Shown: piece by piece, positions 24,554 through 34,444 of the stretch
Numbering within the stretch: position 1 is the first letter of the stretch
Layout: every line of letters starts with the position of its first letter
Origin: an uncultured Bacilli bacterium
Lineage (GTDB): Bacteria; Bacillota_I; Bacilli_A; RF39; UBA660
NCBI GenBank assembly: GCA_944329365.1
Contig: CALVIC010000005.1
Coordinates: forward strand, 1-59,848
Direction: 5' to 3'
DNA length: 59,848 bases
The notes under the pieces: generated by a model
The model's input: only the letters and a program-made list of their open reading frames with translations
The model's database searches: none
What the model was told of the DNA's origin: nothing
Translations under genes and position numbers: made by a program

Positions 24554-25183
24554 ATGAAAGAAGATATTGATTTATTAAAATATGAAAAACAGTTAAAAAA
24601 GGAAGGATATAAATATATTGGTGGAACCGATGAAGCGGGACGTGGGCCTTTATATGGACCTGTAGTTGCTGCTTGTACCTGTCTTCCTGAAGGATTTGAA
24701 TTAGAAGGATTAACTGATTCAAAAAAATTAACCGAAAAAAAACGTGAAAAGTTTTATGAATATTTAATTAATAATATTCCATACGGAATAGGCATAGTCG
24801 ATGCCAAAACGATAGATGAAATTAATATCTATGAAGCAAGTAGAGAAGCCATGAAAATAGCTATAAAAAATTTAAGAAAAAAGATTCCTTTGGATATTGT
24901 CTTAACTGATGCCATGCCAATTGACTTAGATATTGACGTAAGACCAATTATCAAAGGAGATGCTAAAAGCTTAACAATCGCTGCTGCCAGTGTCATTGCC
25001 AAAGTAACACGGGATCACATGCTATATGAAGTAGATAAAGTCCATCCAGAATATGGCTTTAAAAAACATAAAGGATATCCAACTAAATCCCATTTAGAGG
25101 CAATCAATAAATATGGATTAATCGATGGTTACAGATTAACTTATGGACCTATAAAAAAGTATAAGGAGGAAGGAAAATGTTAG
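24554..25183 (+). CDS. rnhB: Ribonuclease HII
   Basis: Removes RNA from RNA-DNA hybrids and single ribonucleotides from DNA. The active-site block GGTDEAGRGPLYGPVVAA gives the first Asp-Glu pair, LTDAMPID supplies the third acidic residue, and GDAKSLTIAAASVIAKVTRD and HPEYGFKKHKGYPTKSH are family signatures. It has 209 residues. Its end overlaps the DHH phosphoesterase gene by 7 nt, coupling two nucleic-acid turnover enzymes. Confidence 0.96.
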   Translation: MKEDIDLLKYEKQLKKEGYKYIGGTDEAGRGPLYGPVVAACTCLPEGFELEGLTDSKKLTEKKREKFYEYLINNIPYGIGIVDAKTIDEINIYEASREAMKIAIKNLRKKIPLDIVLTDAMPIDLDIDVRPIIKGDAKSLTIAAASVIAKVTRDHMLYEVDKVHPEYGFKKHKGYPTKSHLEAINKYGLIDGYRLTYGPIKKYKEEGKC

Positions 25184-26115
25184 ACAAAAAAATATTTTTA
25201 ATTTCTCATATTGCTGACCCAGATGGGCTAACCGCTGTCATCTTAGGAAAACTCGTATTCAAAAACTTTGAATATGCTCTTGCCAATGTCGATGAAGTCG
25301 ATGAAAACGTCAAAAAAGTAATTGAAAATCCTAACTACGATGAAATCCACGTTGTCGATTTAAACATTACTGAACAATATGCCGAAGAAATAAACAATTC
25401 AAAATACAAAAACAAAATAAAAATATTTGATCACCATATAAGTAACATCGGTTTAAACAAGTATCCATTCATAAACGTTATAGATGAAAAAGATGGTCAT
25501 AAAGAATGTGGAACAAGTATCTACTATAATTACTTAAACTCTTTAACCCAAAACGAATACTTACAGAGAAACTCCACTAAAGAATTAGTTGAAAGAGTAA
25601 GACTCTTAGATACTTGGGAATGGGAAAAGGTTGGCAGACCAGAAGCCAAAGATTTAGACATTATCTTTTCGATGTATGGAAGAGAAGGATACGTTAAAAA
25701 ATATCTAAGATTCATCAAAACTCATGAAGAATTTAGCTATACAGCTTTTGATAAAAAACTGATAAAAATCGAAAACGAAAAAATTCAAAGATACCTTGAA
25801 CAAAAAGAAAAAGAAATGATGAAAATCAAATTAGACGGTGACTTAGTTGGTTTAGTTTATGCGGAAAGATATCGTAGTGAACTTGGAAATTACCTGATAA
25901 GAAAATATGATGAACTCTCTTATATCGTTTTAGTAAACATCTCAAGAGGAATAAGTTATCGTGGTAAAGACCGGGCTGACTTAAGCGTTATCTCTAAAAA
26001 AAGAGGTGGAGGTGGCCATAAAAACGCCGCTGGTAGTCCACTTCCAAAAGACCTATTAAAAAACATAACCGAATTAATATTTGAGAAAGTAGAGTGGGAA
26101 AATGATAATCAATAA
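25177..26115 (+). CDS. DHH/DHHA1 family phosphoesterase
   Basis: A 312-residue phosphodiesterase. DHH motifs are visible as HIADPDG near residue 10, HVVDLNI and KIFDHHISN, and the C-terminal DHHA1 nucleotide-binding domain ends with GGGGHKNAAGSPL. Families with this layout include oligoribonucleases (NrnA) and c-di-AMP hydrolases. The missing GdpP-type sensor domains argue for nanoRNase or pAp phosphatase activity, but the substrate is not settled. A GGAGGA site lies within the rnhB end. Confidence 0.88.
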   Translation: MLDKKIFLISHIADPDGLTAVILGKLVFKNFEYALANVDEVDENVKKVIENPNYDEIHVVDLNITEQYAEEINNSKYKNKIKIFDHHISNIGLNKYPFINVIDEKDGHKECGTSIYYNYLNSLTQNEYLQRNSTKELVERVRLLDTWEWEKVGRPEAKDLDIIFSMYGREGYVKKYLRFIKTHEEFSYTAFDKKLIKIENEKIQRYLEQKEKEMMKIKLDGDLVGLVYAERYRSELGNYLIRKYDELSYIVLVNISRGISYRGKDRADLSVISKKRGGGGHKNAAGSPLPKDLLKNITELIFEKVEWENDNQ

Positions 26116-26332
26116 TGAAAATAAAAACCAAGTGATGCAGGGAATGATGAAAAGAGGATTCAATCAAAAACCTAGTGACATTGTCGACCGCTTAAACGGA
26201 GTAAATCAAACAAACAATATAGTTAAACCAGTAAAACAAGAAAACAAAGGAAATAAAGGAACATACCAAAACCCGCAAGACTACCATGGTCTAGTATCCA
26301 AAATGAACGATTTAAACCGTCGCTTTAAATAA
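26102..26332 (+). CDS. Hypothetical small Asn/Lys-rich protein
   Basis: A 76-residue protein overlapping the DHH gene by 14 nt. It is largely disordered (Asn, Gln, Lys, Gly) with two short motifs that look conserved in style: KPSDIVDRLNG and a C-terminal YHGLVSKMNDLNRRFK. No family recognised. The coupling suggests joint expression with rnhB and the phosphoesterase. Confidence 0.55.
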   Translation: MIINNENKNQVMQGMMKRGFNQKPSDIVDRLNGVNQTNNIVKPVKQENKGNKGTYQNPQDYHGLVSKMNDLNRRFK

Positions 26333-26399
26333 CCCTGAAAGAAAATCTTTAAATATTTTAAATCACATGATATAATTATAATAAAAGGAGGCTACAAAC

Positions 26400-27107
26400 A
26401 TGATAATGGAAGGAACCGGTAAATACTTCTTAATTATAATATTCATATTTTTTATCGTTTATCTAACTGTAAAAATATGTATGTATAAAATATTTAAAAA
26501 CATGGGACTTCCGGGATGGAAAGCTCTAGTACCATTTTATAACCGGTTAGTGCTAACCGAAAAATTGGACTTTAATCGCAAAATGTTCTTTAAAACCCTA
26601 ATTCCTTTCGTTAACCTTTACTATTACAGTATAATAATCAGTAAAATGTTGGAAGCTCATAATTTAGATCCTAAACAAGGACCTCTATACGTTCTAATTC
26701 CAATGTATAAATTTCCTGAATTTGTCTTTCGTCATCCGACATTTACTCTACATTTGTACGACGAAACAGAAGAGTTTATTACAAATCAGCAAGCGCTCTT
26801 CGAAAAACACCCTGAAGACGAAACCCCGCAAACCATCGAAGAACCAATTCCTCAGACAATATTGGAACCCGAAGAACCTCAAAAACCAAATTTATACGTA
26901 GCTGAAAACATTTACTCAAATCAAAACCTTGAACCAGATAAAAGAATGGAAACATATGTTGAAGCTAAACCAGTAGAACAAGCTCCAGAACCTGAAACTC
27001 CAATCATTAAAACTGTAACCGGCAGACCAAAAGTATGTCCAAATTGTGGTGCCCATCTATCCCCAGATGCCACTACATGTTTCCTTTGTGGAACAAAACT
27101 TCCTTGA
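26400..27107 (+). CDS. Membrane protein with DUF5684-like segment and C-terminal zinc ribbon
   Basis: A 235-residue protein. The N-terminal part has two or three membrane helices with MGLPGWKALVPFYN, the hallmark of DUF5684-type proteins, and FVNLYYY. A long acidic Pro/Glu linker (about residues 125-205) is followed by a zinc ribbon, CPNCGAHLSPDATTCFLCG. Function unknown. AAAAGGAGG precedes the start. The valS T-box promoter overlaps its last codons. Confidence 0.75.
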   Translation: MIMEGTGKYFLIIIFIFFIVYLTVKICMYKIFKNMGLPGWKALVPFYNRLVLTEKLDFNRKMFFKTLIPFVNLYYYSIIISKMLEAHNLDPKQGPLYVLIPMYKFPEFVFRHPTFTLHLYDETEEFITNQQALFEKHPEDETPQTIEEPIPQTILEPEEPQKPNLYVAENIYSNQNLEPDKRMETYVEAKPVEQAPEPETPIIKTVTGRPKVCPNCGAHLSPDATTCFLCGTKLP

Positions 27108-27132
27108 CAAAATGTAAAACAAAAAGTATAAT
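27104..27132 (+). promoter_or_regulatory. Promoter of the Val T-box leader
   Basis: TTGACA (27104-27109, overlapping the preceding stop codon), 17-nt spacer, TATAAT (27127-27132). Confidence 0.75.
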
Positions 27133-27138
27133 TGAAAC

Positions 27139-27358
27139 AAAGCTTTGAACAAGAGGAGTAAATATCAATTTGTTTAAAAGAGAGTCAGTGGTAGGTGTAA
27201 ACTGATAATAAATTATATTGAAGGTAGCTTGGGAGCTAATTTTTTGAAAAGAAGTAGGAAAATTCGTTTAAGCGCGTTAAGCTTTCGAGGTAAGACATAA
27301 CTTACAAATTAAGGTGGTACCACGTTAAAAACGTCCTTATATTTAAGGATGTTTTTTT
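27139..27358 (+). promoter_or_regulatory. T-box riboswitch, valine specifier
   Basis: The leader of valS contains the T-box sequence AAGGTGGTACCACG (27311-27324), whose UGGU pairs with the uncharged tRNA end. It is followed by a terminator hairpin, ACGTCCTTA (27331-27339) with TAAGGATGT (27344-27352), and a T-run. In stem I the distal AGTCAGTGGTAGGTGTAAACTGA-type element is at about 27182-27204, and the specifier loop carries GTA at 27224-27226, a valine codon. Transcription should continue into valS when tRNA-Val is uncharged. Confidence 0.93.
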
Positions 27359-27384
27359 ACTTGAAAAAGAAAGGACTTGATAAA

Positions 27385-29802
27385 ATGTTAGACAAAAAAT
27401 ATAATGCGGCGGAAAAAGAAGCAAAATGGTTAAACTACTGGAAACAAAACAATATCTATGCCTTTAAACCAGACTATAGAGAAGTATTTTCAATAGATAC
27501 CCCGCCACCAACCGTTAATGGAAAAATTCATATAGGTCACATATTTTCATACTCTCAAACTGAGATGATTGCGCGTTATAAAAGATTAAGAGGATACAAC
27601 ATCTTTTATCCATTTGGCTTTGACGATAATGGACTTCCATCAGAAAGACTAGTAGAAAAAGAACAAGGCAAAAAAGCTCATGAAATTGGAAGAGAAGAAT
27701 TCTCAAAACTTTGTTACGAAACAACTGACAAATATGAAGCTGAATTCCAAAACCTATTTAGTAGATTAGGCGTTAGTACAGACTGGAATATTCACTATAA
27801 AACTGTAAGCCCATCTACGATCAAAATAAGCCAAAGATCATTTTTAGACCTAATCAAAAAAGGTTGCGTATATCACAAAGAATCACCCGCACTTTGGTGT
27901 AATGAATGCTTAACCTCAATCGCTCAAGCTGAACTTGAAACTAAAACAGTCAAAACAACATTCAATTACGTAAACTTTAAAACCGAAGATGGTGAAAACT
28001 TTACCATTGCCACAACCAGACCGGAATTACTTCCAGCAATCGTTTGTGTCTTCGTTAACCCAAATGATGAAAAACATAAACACCTAATCGGCAAAAAAGC
28101 CCATATTCCAGTTATAGATATAACAGTTCCAATCATGGGTGATGAAAAAGTCGATAAAGACAAAGGAACTGGAGTAGTTATGTGTTGTACCTTTGGTGAC
28201 CAAACCGATATCGAATGGTGGAAAAAATATAAACTTCCACTCAAATACATCTTTACTAAAAATGGAAGAATCAAAGACGAAGTACCAAACTATGGTGGCT
28301 TAAAAATCAAAGAAGCTCGTCAAAAAGTCGTTGAAGATTTAGATAAAGCTGGGGCCTTAGTTAAAGTCGAAGAGCTCGAGCACGAAGTTCAAACCCATGA
28401 AAGATGTGGAAAAGAGGTTGAATATTCAGTTATGAAACAGTGGTTTATCGATATCATAAACCATAAAGAAGACTTCTTAAAAATAGGTAGTGAAATCAAC
28501 TGGCACCCTTCATACATGCAAAACAGATATAACGAATGGGTTAACAATATCATGTGGGACTGGTGTATCTCAAGACAAAGATATTTCGGTGTTCCATTCC
28601 CAGTTTGGTATTGTAAAGATTGTGGAAAACCTGTATTCGCCAAAGAAGAAGACCTACCAGTAAATCCATTAACATCAAAACCTAAGATTCAAGAATGTCC
28701 AAATTGTAAATGTAAGGAATTCATTCCTGAAACTGACGTTATGGATACTTGGGCAACCTCATCTGTAACCCCACTTATCAACATGCGCTACGGTGAAAAA
28801 GATAACTTTGAAAAATATTTAAGACCAATGAGCTTAAGAACCAATGCCTCTGACATCATTCGTACATGGGATTTCTATACAATTGTTAAAAGTTTCTATC
28901 ACTTTGGTGAAAAGCCATGGAATGACGTTATGATATCAGGCTTTATCATGGCCAGCAAAGGAGAAAAAATAAGTAAAAGTAAAGGTAATAGTAAAATTGA
29001 GCCACTTGAACTAATCGATAAATATTCCGCTGACGTCGTTCGTTATTGGGCTGGTTCTGGTAGACTTGGAACCGACATCGTCTACAGTGAAGAGACATTC
29101 ATGCGCGGAAGAAAACTTATAAATAAAATCTGGAACGTTTCTAAATTTATTCAGATGCACTTATCAGACTATGAAGACAGAGAATTTAATGACTTTGAAT
29201 ACATTGACAAATGGATAATCGGCAAATATGAAGAAATGGAACGAGGCTTTATTAAATACTTAGATGAATTTGAAATAGGCCTTGCCTTAAATTCTTTAGA
29301 AAAATTCTTCTGGAACTTCTGTGATAACTATATTGAAATAGTTAAACATAGATTATATCGCCCTGAAGAATTTGGCGAAACTCCAAGATATTCAGGCCAA
29401 AAAACAGTATACATTATGCTTTATAAACTACTTCAAGACTTTAGTATCTTCTTCCCATTCATCACCGAAGAAATATTCCAAGATATATATCATAATAATA
29501 AATCAATCCATTTAACTGAAATTAAACCATTAGACTATGATTTCAAAGAAGAAGTTAAATATGGTGATATGATTAATGAAATTATTGGAATTGCTCGTGG
29601 TGAAAAAACAAACGCTTCAGTTTCCCTAAAAACTGAAATTGAAAAGCTAAATATAAGTGCTGAAGCAAAACTAATAGAAGCTATTAAAAAATCTGAAAAA
29701 GACTTTAAAGCTACTTTGTTTATAAATAATCTAGAATTAAACGATCAAGAAGAAGGATATACTGTTAACGAAATAAAATTGAAAGAAGAAAGTGTTGAAT
29801 AA
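27385..29802 (+). CDS. valS: Valine--tRNA ligase, short archaeal/rickettsial type
   Basis: An 805-residue class I synthetase that charges tRNA-Val and edits threonine. HIGH is in GKIHIGHIFSYSQTEMIARY and the second signature is KISKSKGNSKIEP. The first 90 residues (SIDTPPPTVNGKIHIGH, FYPFGFDDNGLPSERLVEK) read like the archaeal/rickettsial ValRS class rather than the 880-residue bacterial form, and the bacterial C-terminal coiled-coil arm is missing. A CNEC/CPNCKC zinc-type pair is present. The start is the ATG at 27385 after AAAGGA; upstream in-frame codons lie in the terminator. Controlled by the Val T-box. Confidence 0.94.
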   Translation: MLDKKYNAAEKEAKWLNYWKQNNIYAFKPDYREVFSIDTPPPTVNGKIHIGHIFSYSQTEMIARYKRLRGYNIFYPFGFDDNGLPSERLVEKEQGKKAHEIGREEFSKLCYETTDKYEAEFQNLFSRLGVSTDWNIHYKTVSPSTIKISQRSFLDLIKKGCVYHKESPALWCNECLTSIAQAELETKTVKTTFNYVNFKTEDGENFTIATTRPELLPAIVCVFVNPNDEKHKHLIGKKAHIPVIDITVPIMGDEKVDKDKGTGVVMCCTFGDQTDIEWWKKYKLPLKYIFTKNGRIKDEVPNYGGLKIKEARQKVVEDLDKAGALVKVEELEHEVQTHERCGKEVEYSVMKQWFIDIINHKEDFLKIGSEINWHPSYMQNRYNEWVNNIMWDWCISRQRYFGVPFPVWYCKDCGKPVFAKEEDLPVNPLTSKPKIQECPNCKCKEFIPETDVMDTWATSSVTPLINMRYGEKDNFEKYLRPMSLRTNASDIIRTWDFYTIVKSFYHFGEKPWNDVMISGFIMASKGEKISKSKGNSKIEPLELIDKYSADVVRYWAGSGRLGTDIVYSEETFMRGRKLINKIWNVSKFIQMHLSDYEDREFNDFEYIDKWIIGKYEEMERGFIKYLDEFEIGLALNSLEKFFWNFCDNYIEIVKHRLYRPEEFGETPRYSGQKTVYIMLYKLLQDFSIFFPFITEEIFQDIYHNNKSIHLTEIKPLDYDFKEEVKYGDMINEIIGIARGEKTNASVSLKTEIEKLNISAEAKLIEAIKKSEKDFKATLFINNLELNDQEEGYTVNEIKLKEESVE

Positions 29803-29814
29803 ACACTTTTTCAT
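29789..29814 (+). terminator. Intrinsic terminator of valS
   Basis: AAAGTGTT (29789-29796) pairs with AACACTTT (29802-29809), then T residues. Confidence 0.75.
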
Positions 29815-29905
29815 TTGTTTTACGCTTTCTAAAAATAATAATATTGACTAACCTCTCTAAGCTATGGTAAACTGAAAATAGAATAAGGCGAGGAGGTGAG
29901 ATGTT

Positions 29906-30376
29906 ATGATGCAAAACAGAAAAGGTTTTACCTTAATTGAGCTTTTAGCTGTTATCGTTATCTTGGCAATCATCGCCTTAATTACAACTCCGACAATCTT
30001 AAATGTTATGGAAAACTCAAGAAGAGATGCTGCTAAAGATAAAGCCTATGGTACAATCCAAGCTGTACAGCTTGCATATACTCAAGCTCAAATTAGCTAC
30101 GAAGTAAATTTGCCATACACTGTTGATTTCAGTAGTAAAAGTGATGGTGCAAGTGATGGTACAACTGAAAAAGGCTTCACTTATGTTGAAGGTCAAGAAG
30201 TTCAAGCCAGTGGAGAAATGCCAACGGCTGGTCAAATTAAGATTGACGAAAACGGTCAAATTTACATAGCTACTAAAGATGTTAATAATAGTGCCGCTTT
30301 AAAATTTGGTAATTATTATTGCTATGACTTAGGTGCAGACCAAAACCATGAAGTGGCATGTGCTAGAAGAAACTAG
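29906..30376 (+). CDS. Type IV prepilin-like protein, tandem copy A
   Basis: A 156-residue pilin-like protein. QNRKGFTLIELLAVIVILAIIALITTPTIL has the prepilin peptidase site (Gly before Phe) and Glu at +5. The globular part ends with a Cys pair (YYCYDLGA and VACARRN) likely to form the C-terminal disulphide loop. The next gene is about 90% identical at the N-terminal two thirds, so they arose by recent duplication that included the promoter (TTGACT, 18 nt, TAAACT) and the leader. Two adjacent ATG codons follow GAGGAGGTGAG. Confidence 0.9.
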   Translation: MMQNRKGFTLIELLAVIVILAIIALITTPTILNVMENSRRDAAKDKAYGTIQAVQLAYTQAQISYEVNLPYTVDFSSKSDGASDGTTEKGFTYVEGQEVQASGEMPTAGQIKIDENGQIYIATKDVNNSAALKFGNYYCYDLGADQNHEVACARRN

Positions 30377-30397
30377 AAGGGAAAACCTTCTTTTTCT
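30375..30397 (+). terminator. Intrinsic terminator
   Basis: AGAAGG (30375-30380) pairs with CCTTCT (30386-30391), then T residues. Confidence 0.7.
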
Positions 30398-30422
30398 TTA
30401 CGCTAAAACAAGAAAAAAAACA

Positions 30423-30482
30423 TATTGACTAACCCCCCAAACTATGATAAACTGAAAATAGAATAAGGCGAGGAGGTGAGAT
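30423..30482 (+). repeat. Duplicated pilin promoter and leader
   Basis: The segment from TTGACTAACC through TAAACTGAAAATAGAATAAG and the GAGGAGGTGAG ribosome site repeats the one at about 29844-29904 nearly base for base. The promoter spacers are 18 nt in the first copy and 17 nt in the second. Confidence 0.7.
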
Positions 30483-30485
30483 GTT

Positions 30486-30950
30486 ATGATGCAAAACAGA
30501 AAAGGTTTTACCTTAATTGAGCTTTTAGCTGTTATCGTTATCTTGGCAATCATCGCCTTAATTACAACTCCGACAATTTTAAACGTTATGGAAAACTCAA
30601 GAAGAGATGCTGCTAAAGATAAAGCCTATGGTACAATTCAAGCTGTTCAATTAGCTTATACTCAAGCCCAAGTTAGCTACGAAGTAAATTTGCCATACAC
30701 TGTTGACTTCAGCAGTAAAAGCGATGGCTCTAGTGATAGTACAACTGACAAAGGTTTCACTTATGTTGAAGGACAAGAAGTTCAAGCCAGTGGAGAAATG
30801 CCAACAGCTGGTCAAGTTCTTATCGATAATGATGGTCAAATCTATATCAACGCAACCGAAAGTAATTATAAAAGCGGTTTAAAATTTGGTAATTATTACT
30901 GCTATGATTTAGGTGCAACCAAAAACCATGAAGTTGCTTGTAAAAGATAA
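30486..30950 (+). CDS. Type IV prepilin-like protein, tandem copy B
   Basis: A 154-residue paralogue of the preceding gene with the same signal (RKGFTLIELL), nearly identical N-terminal helix and the same Cys pair (YYCYDLGA, VACKR). Divergence is concentrated after about residue 110. It has its own promoter and terminator, so the two pilins can be expressed separately. Pilus assembly genes must be elsewhere in the genome. Possibly major pilin variants. Confidence 0.9.
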   Translation: MMQNRKGFTLIELLAVIVILAIIALITTPTILNVMENSRRDAAKDKAYGTIQAVQLAYTQAQVSYEVNLPYTVDFSSKSDGSSDSTTDKGFTYVEGQEVQASGEMPTAGQVLIDNDGQIYINATESNYKSGLKFGNYYCYDLGATKNHEVACKR

Positions 30951-30974
30951 TAGAGAAATTTTTCTCTATTTTTT
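30949..30974 (+). terminator. Intrinsic terminator
   Basis: AATAGAGAAA (30949-30958) pairs with TTTCTCTATT (30961-30970), then T residues. Confidence 0.75.
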
Positions 30975-31031
30975 ATTGTTCTTGAAACTGCTATCATATT
31001 ATGATATATTTATAATAAGAGGATGATAAAT

Positions 31032-31466
31032 ATGGAAGCTAAACTAACCAGAGGCGAAACCGAAATAAATCATATTGAATACAGTATGGTAATAATTTTG
31101 TGCTGCGTAATTTTTATAATTGTCTCACCCTTTGTTTATCAAATATATTATAATATGTCGGCCTCCGCTGCCAAAACAAGTACCACAGGAACCATTGATT
31201 ACGTAAAAGCCCTCTATACAAACGGCAACCTCGAAAAAGAAATTGGCCTTCCATTTACTATTGAATTCACTAAAGATTCATTTATTGCCTACGATAACAA
31301 TAAAAAAATCACGCTGCAAACAACCAGAAAGATCGAATTAGACGGTAAGAAACCGGAAAGCGGTACAGTAACTATTGATGAAGATGGTAAAGTAATTGTC
31401 CAAAAATTAGAATTTGGCTGGCGGACATGTAATAAAGAGAAAGATGGTGACATTACTTGTGAATAA
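31032..31466 (+). CDS. Pilin-related membrane protein lacking the prepilin cleavage site
   Basis: A 144-residue protein whose soluble part parallels the two pilins upstream (GTIDYVKALYT against GTIQAVQLAYT, IGLPFTIEF against VNLPYTVDF, KPESGTVTIDEDGKVIV against MPTAGQIKIDENGQIYI, and two Cys near the end). The FTLIE signal is absent: a charged start (EAKLTRGETEINHIEYS) leads directly into the membrane helix. It would therefore stay membrane-anchored unless cut elsewhere, perhaps as a minor-pilin-like or assembly partner. The start ATG at 31032 is the more likely; 31023 is an alternative. Confidence 0.75.
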   Translation: MEAKLTRGETEINHIEYSMVIILCCVIFIIVSPFVYQIYYNMSASAAKTSTTGTIDYVKALYTNGNLEKEIGLPFTIEFTKDSFIAYDNNKKITLQTTRKIELDGKKPESGTVTIDEDGKVIVQKLEFGWRTCNKEKDGDITCE

Positions 31467-31487
31467 CGCGTTAAAGCGTTTTTTTAT
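31465..31487 (+). terminator. Intrinsic terminator
   Basis: AACGC (31465-31469) pairs with GCGTT (31476-31480), then seven T. Confidence 0.75.
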
Positions 31488-31524
31488 TTATTAAAAAATG
31501 TTATAATAATTAAAGGTGATTACT

Positions 31525-33330
31525 ATGAAACAAGAAAACATTCGAAACTTTTCAATAATTGCGCATATCGACCATGGCAAATCTACTTTAGCCGATCGTA
31601 TTTTAGAATATACAGGAGCCATTACTGAAAGAGAAAAGCAAGACCAATTATTAGACAATATGGATATTGAAAGAGAAAGAGGTATCACCATAAAACTAAA
31701 CGCCGTTCAAATAAAATATAATCATAAAGGTGAGGATTACATTATGAATCTAATTGATACCCCAGGTCATGTTGATTTTTCTTATGAAGTATCTAGAAGC
31801 CTTGCCGCCTGTGAAGGAGCAATCCTTGTTGTCGATGCCGCCCAAGGAATAGAAGCGCAAACTTTAGCTAACATCTATCTTGCTTTAGAAAACGACTTAA
31901 CGATAATACCAGTAATTAATAAAATCGACCTTCCAAACGCTGACGTTCCTAAAGTAAAAAAAGAACTCGTCCAAACCCTTGGCTTTGCTGAAGACGAAAT
32001 AATTGAAGTAAGTGCCAAAACCGGAAAAGGAATACCACAACTAGTAGAAGCCATCATCGAAAAAATCCCATCTCCAAAAGGTGAAATAACAAAACCCTTA
32101 AAAGCCCTAGTCTTTGACAGTTTCTTCGACGCCTATAAAGGCGTAGTTATCTCTATAAGAATTAAAGAAGGAAAACTAAAAGTTAAAGACAAAATCAAAT
32201 TAATGGCCACAAACGCTGTTCACGAAGTAACCGAACTTACAATTCATACACCTAAAGAAAAAAACATCACAGAACTATCAGCTGGTGAAGTAGGCTATCT
32301 TTGCGGTAGTATTAAAAGCATTAGAGACATCAAAGTAGGAGACACCATCACCTTAGAAAATAATCCTGCAGATGCCCCTCTACCAGGTTATAAACAAATC
32401 AAACCGATGGTCTTCTGTGGAATCTACCCAATTGAATCAAGTAAGTATGACGATTTAAAAGAAGCCTTAGAAAAACTAAAACTTAATGATGCTTCTCTTG
32501 AATTTGAACCAGAAACTTCAAAAGCCTTAGGCTTTGGTTTCCGCTGTGGTTTCTTAGGTCTGCTTCATATGGAAATAACTGAAGAACGTATCGAAAGAGA
32601 ATTTAACATTGAACTAATTGCCACCAGTCCTTCAGTTAACTATAAAATCACTAAAACCGATGGTGAAATAACCTATATCGACAGTCCTTCTAAAATGCCC
32701 GAAAGACAAAAAATAAAAACCATTGAAGAGCCATATATCAAAACTAATATCTATGTCCCAAGCAGTTACATCGGTCCAATTATGGAACTATGTCAATCTA
32801 AAAGAGGAACCTATGTAAATATGGAATACATAAGTGAAACTAGGGTAAACATTCACTACGAACTTCCACTTTCCGAAATAGTTTACGATTTCTTTGATAA
32901 ATTAAAAGGAGCCACTAAAGGATATGCCTCATTTGATTATGACCTAATAGGTTACCGTCCAAGTGAATTAGTAAAAATGGATGTTTTATTAAATGGTGAA
33001 ATCGTTGATGCCTTAAGCCTAATCGTTCACAAAGACTTTGCCGAAAGAAGAGGTAGAACAATCGTTGAAACCCTCAAAGGAATAATTCCAAGACAGTTAT
33101 TTGAAGTACCAATTCAAGCTGTTATCGGATCCAAAGTCATCGCTAGAACCGATATAAAAGCCCTTCGTAAAAACGTTTTGGCCAAATGTTATGGTGGAGA
33201 TATCACCAGAAAAAGAAAACTTTTAGAAAAACAAAAAGAAGGTAAAAAGAAGATGAAAACCATTGGTAGTGTCGAAGTTCCCAAAGAAGCTTTCTTGTCA
33301 GTTCTAAAAATGGATGATCCAAATGATTAG
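31525..33330 (+). CDS. lepA: Elongation factor 4 (LepA)
   Basis: A 601-residue translational GTPase acting on the ribosome in initiation or back-translocation. GTPase motifs: [13 protein letters not shown] (G1), RGITI (G2), DTPGHVDF (G3), NKIDLPNA (G4) and SAKTG (G5). The LepA-specific C-terminal domain closes with KKRGEGKKKM-like residues ([18 protein letters not shown]). The ATG at 31525 follows AAAGGTG. It overlaps hemW by 8 nt, the same lepA-hemW order as in Bacillus. Confidence 0.97.
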   Translation: MKQENIRNFSIIAHIDHGKSTLADRILEYTGAITEREKQDQLLDNMDIERERGITIKLNAVQIKYNHKGEDYIMNLIDTPGHVDFSYEVSRSLAACEGAILVVDAAQGIEAQTLANIYLALENDLTIIPVINKIDLPNADVPKVKKELVQTLGFAEDEIIEVSAKTGKGIPQLVEAIIEKIPSPKGEITKPLKALVFDSFFDAYKGVVISIRIKEGKLKVKDKIKLMATNAVHEVTELTIHTPKEKNITELSAGEVGYLCGSIKSIRDIKVGDTITLENNPADAPLPGYKQIKPMVFCGIYPIESSKYDDLKEALEKLKLNDASLEFEPETSKALGFGFRCGFLGLLHMEITEERIEREFNIELIATSPSVNYKITKTDGEITYIDSPSKMPERQKIKTIEEPYIKTNIYVPSSYIGPIMELCQSKRGTYVNMEYISETRVNIHYELPLSEIVYDFFDKLKGATKGYASFDYDLIGYRPSELVKMDVLLNGEIVDALSLIVHKDFAERRGRTIVETLKGIIPRQLFEVPIQAVIGSKVIARTDIKALRKNVLAKCYGGDITRKRKLLEKQKEGKKKMKTIGSVEVPKEAFLSVLKMDDPND

Positions 33331-34405
33331 TGTTTACATTCACATCCCGTTTTGTAATAAAATCTGTACTTATTGTGACTTTTGTAAACTTTTTAGAAAT
33401 GACGATTGGATTGATAACTATTTAAATGAACTATCCAAAGAAATAGATAAATATTATCAAAATGAAGAAATCCAAACCATTTATATAGGTGGGGGAACCC
33501 CAAGTACCTTAACCATAAAAGAATTAGGAAAACTATTTCAAATAATCAATAAATTCAATATAAATAAAAATGCTGAAATAACCTTTGAAGCAAATAGTGA
33601 AGATTTAACTGAAGAAAAATTAAATTACCTAAAAGAACATGTCAATAGACTAAGCATTGGTATCCAAACCTTTGACGAGAAAAGACTTAAAACTTTAAAT
33701 AGAACCTTAAATTTAAAAAACATAAAAAACGCCTTAAAAACATTTGACAATGTAAACTTAGATTTAATGTATGGCTTTCAAAATCAAACTCTGGAAGATT
33801 TAAAAAAAGATTTATCAAAAATAACATCCTTAAATCCTCATCATATATCTACCTATAGTCTAATTTTAGAACCCAATACCGTTCTTTATAACCAAAAATA
33901 TCAAAGACTAGATGATAGTCACGATAGACAAATGTATGATTATATCACAAAATATTTAAAAGAAAATGGCTATAACCATTATGAAATAAGTAACTATTCT
34001 AAAAAAGGTTATGAGTCTAGACACAACCTCACATATTGGAATAATGAAAATTACTATGGTTTTGGCCTTGGAGCCTCTGGTTATATAAAAAATATAAGAT
34101 ATGAAAACACAAGAAGTCTAAACGAATATTTAAAAGGCAATTATTTAAAAGAAAAAATAGTTTTATCTAAAAAAGAAACAATTGAAAACGAATTTATCTG
34201 TAACCTTAGAAAAACTAAAGGATTAAATATAGAAAAATTTAAACAAAAATATCAAACAAACCCTTTAAACTATGAAATTGTCAAAACTTTACTTAAACAA
34301 AAATTACTGATATTAGAAAATGAAAACCTCTATATAAGCAAAGAATACCTTTACGTTTCAAACGAAATATTGATAAAATTCTTAAATACTCTTTACACAA
34401 ACTAA
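33323..34405 (+). CDS. hemW: Radical SAM protein HemW (HemN-like heme chaperone)
   Basis: A 360-residue radical SAM protein. [19 protein letters not shown] holds the CxxxCxxC cluster motif with a further Cys, and IGGGTPSTL is the SAM-binding GGGTPS. HemW proteins deliver heme rather than oxidise coproporphyrinogen. The C-terminal HTH-like domain is present ([16 protein letters not shown]). The start at 33323 ([11 protein letters not shown]) is typical; the ATG at 33314 adds three residues. An ACACAAAC/GTTTGTGT hairpin overlaps its stop codon. Confidence 0.92.
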   Translation: MISVYIHIPFCNKICTYCDFCKLFRNDDWIDNYLNELSKEIDKYYQNEEIQTIYIGGGTPSTLTIKELGKLFQIINKFNINKNAEITFEANSEDLTEEKLNYLKEHVNRLSIGIQTFDEKRLKTLNRTLNLKNIKNALKTFDNVNLDLMYGFQNQTLEDLKKDLSKITSLNPHHISTYSLILEPNTVLYNQKYQRLDDSHDRQMYDYITKYLKENGYNHYEISNYSKKGYESRHNLTYWNNENYYGFGLGASGYIKNIRYENTRSLNEYLKGNYLKEKIVLSKKETIENEFICNLRKTKGLNIEKFKQKYQTNPLNYEIVKTLLKQKLLILENENLYISKEYLYVSNEILIKFLNTLYTN

Positions 34406-34444
34406 TGTTTGTGTTAATCTTAAAATAAAGGAGGATAAAAAATT

